Positions 6,042 to 6,109 of a DNA stretch of 6,109 nt are shown piece after piece. Position numbers and translations under genes: made by a program. Positions within the stretch are counted from its first letter, which is position 1. The number at the start of each line of letters is the position of its first letter. This stretch comes from Pseudomonadota bacterium (GTDB taxonomy: Bacteria > Pseudomonadota > Alphaproteobacteria > Sphingomonadales > Sphingomonadaceae), in contig JAEWJQ010000120.1 of the NCBI GenBank assembly GCA_023386515.1, positions 1 to 6,109 of the forward strand. Reading direction: 5' to 3'. The notes below the pieces were generated by a model. The model was not told the DNA's origin and made no database searches. It saw only the letters and a list, made by a program, of their open reading frames with translations.

Positions 6042-6109
6042 CGTTGCTTTTCCTTACCGAGATGAAACGGGTCGCGGCTCCACGCTCGACGAACACCGCC
6101 GTCCATAGG
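5995..6109 (-). CDS. brnT: BrnT-type toxin, C-terminal fragment (partial at right edge)
   Basis: BrnT is a small RelE-fold ribonuclease toxin of about 90-100 residues that blocks translation by cleaving RNA. Only the last 37 codons are in the window, read in the frame beginning at 6108 and ending at the TGA 5997-5995. The fragment contains TAVFVERGAATRFISVRKSN, which matches the final beta strands of BrnT (consensus like V-x-Y-T-E-R-G then R-I-I-S-x-R-K-A). It continues DAEARGYHRHPRRSQ, where the conserved Glu and Tyr of the last helix are recognisable. The catalytic N-terminal part is off the edge, so activity cannot be judged. The call rests on this short match plus the brnA gene directly downstream; the two support each other. 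Confidence 0.75.
   Translation of the reverse strand, partial: LWTAVFVERGAATRFISVRKSNDAEARGYHRHPRRSQ

Noticed and set aside
5815..6108. A 97-codon plus-strand open frame at the right end
   Set aside because: It is antisense to the recognisable brnA and brnT genes, and its Ser/Arg-rich translation shows no motif.

Overview
The window is about 6.1 kb of GC-rich, gene-dense DNA. Gene content and order point to an alphaproteobacterium, most likely Sphingomonadales. The evidence is the hrcA-grpE pair placed divergently from rph-rdgB, a hemW gene farther along the same strand, strong G/C preference at third codon positions, and very short gaps between genes. The taxonomic call is an inference; there is no rRNA or tRNA to confirm it.

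Layout, left to right. (1) 1-779, minus: the first two thirds of hemW, a radical-SAM haem chaperone, cut by the left edge. (2) 792-1358, plus: a predicted lipoprotein with a CAP (SCP/PR-1) domain; its start lies only 12 bp from the divergent hemW start. (3) 1375-2010, minus: a GNAT acetyltransferase with a long uncharacterised N-terminal half. (4) 2028-2654, minus: rdgB, the dITP/XTP pyrophosphatase. (5) 2651-3367, minus: rph, RNase PH, overlapping rdgB by ATGA. Genes 3-5 form one transcription unit read leftward (rph-rdgB-GNAT). (6) 3368-3455: an 88-bp divergent promoter region. (7) 3456-3944, plus: a secreted DUF6438-type protein. (8) 3951-4991, plus: hrcA, the heat-shock repressor. (9) 5008-5568, plus: grpE, the DnaK nucleotide-exchange factor. 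(10) 5574-5780, plus: a small unrecognised basic protein tightly coupled to grpE. Genes 7-10 look like one rightward operon. (11) 5787-6109, minus: a BrnT/BrnA type II toxin-antitoxin pair, with brnA complete and only the last 37 codons of brnT present.

The backbone is housekeeping: RNA 3'-end trimming (Rph), nucleotide-pool sanitation (RdgB), haem handling (HemW), and control and cycling of the DnaK chaperone (HrcA, GrpE). Accessory genes sit in its joints: the GNAT and CAP genes between rdgB and hemW, the DUF6438 gene between the promoter region and hrcA, the small ORF behind grpE, and the TA module at the right. No tRNA, rRNA, insertion sequence, CRISPR array or CIRCE operator was found. 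No stretch over 300 bases lacks a gene. Nothing here amounts to a clearly new multi-gene system; the least explained parts are the DUF6438 leader gene, the small ORF after grpE and the N-terminal half of the GNAT protein.
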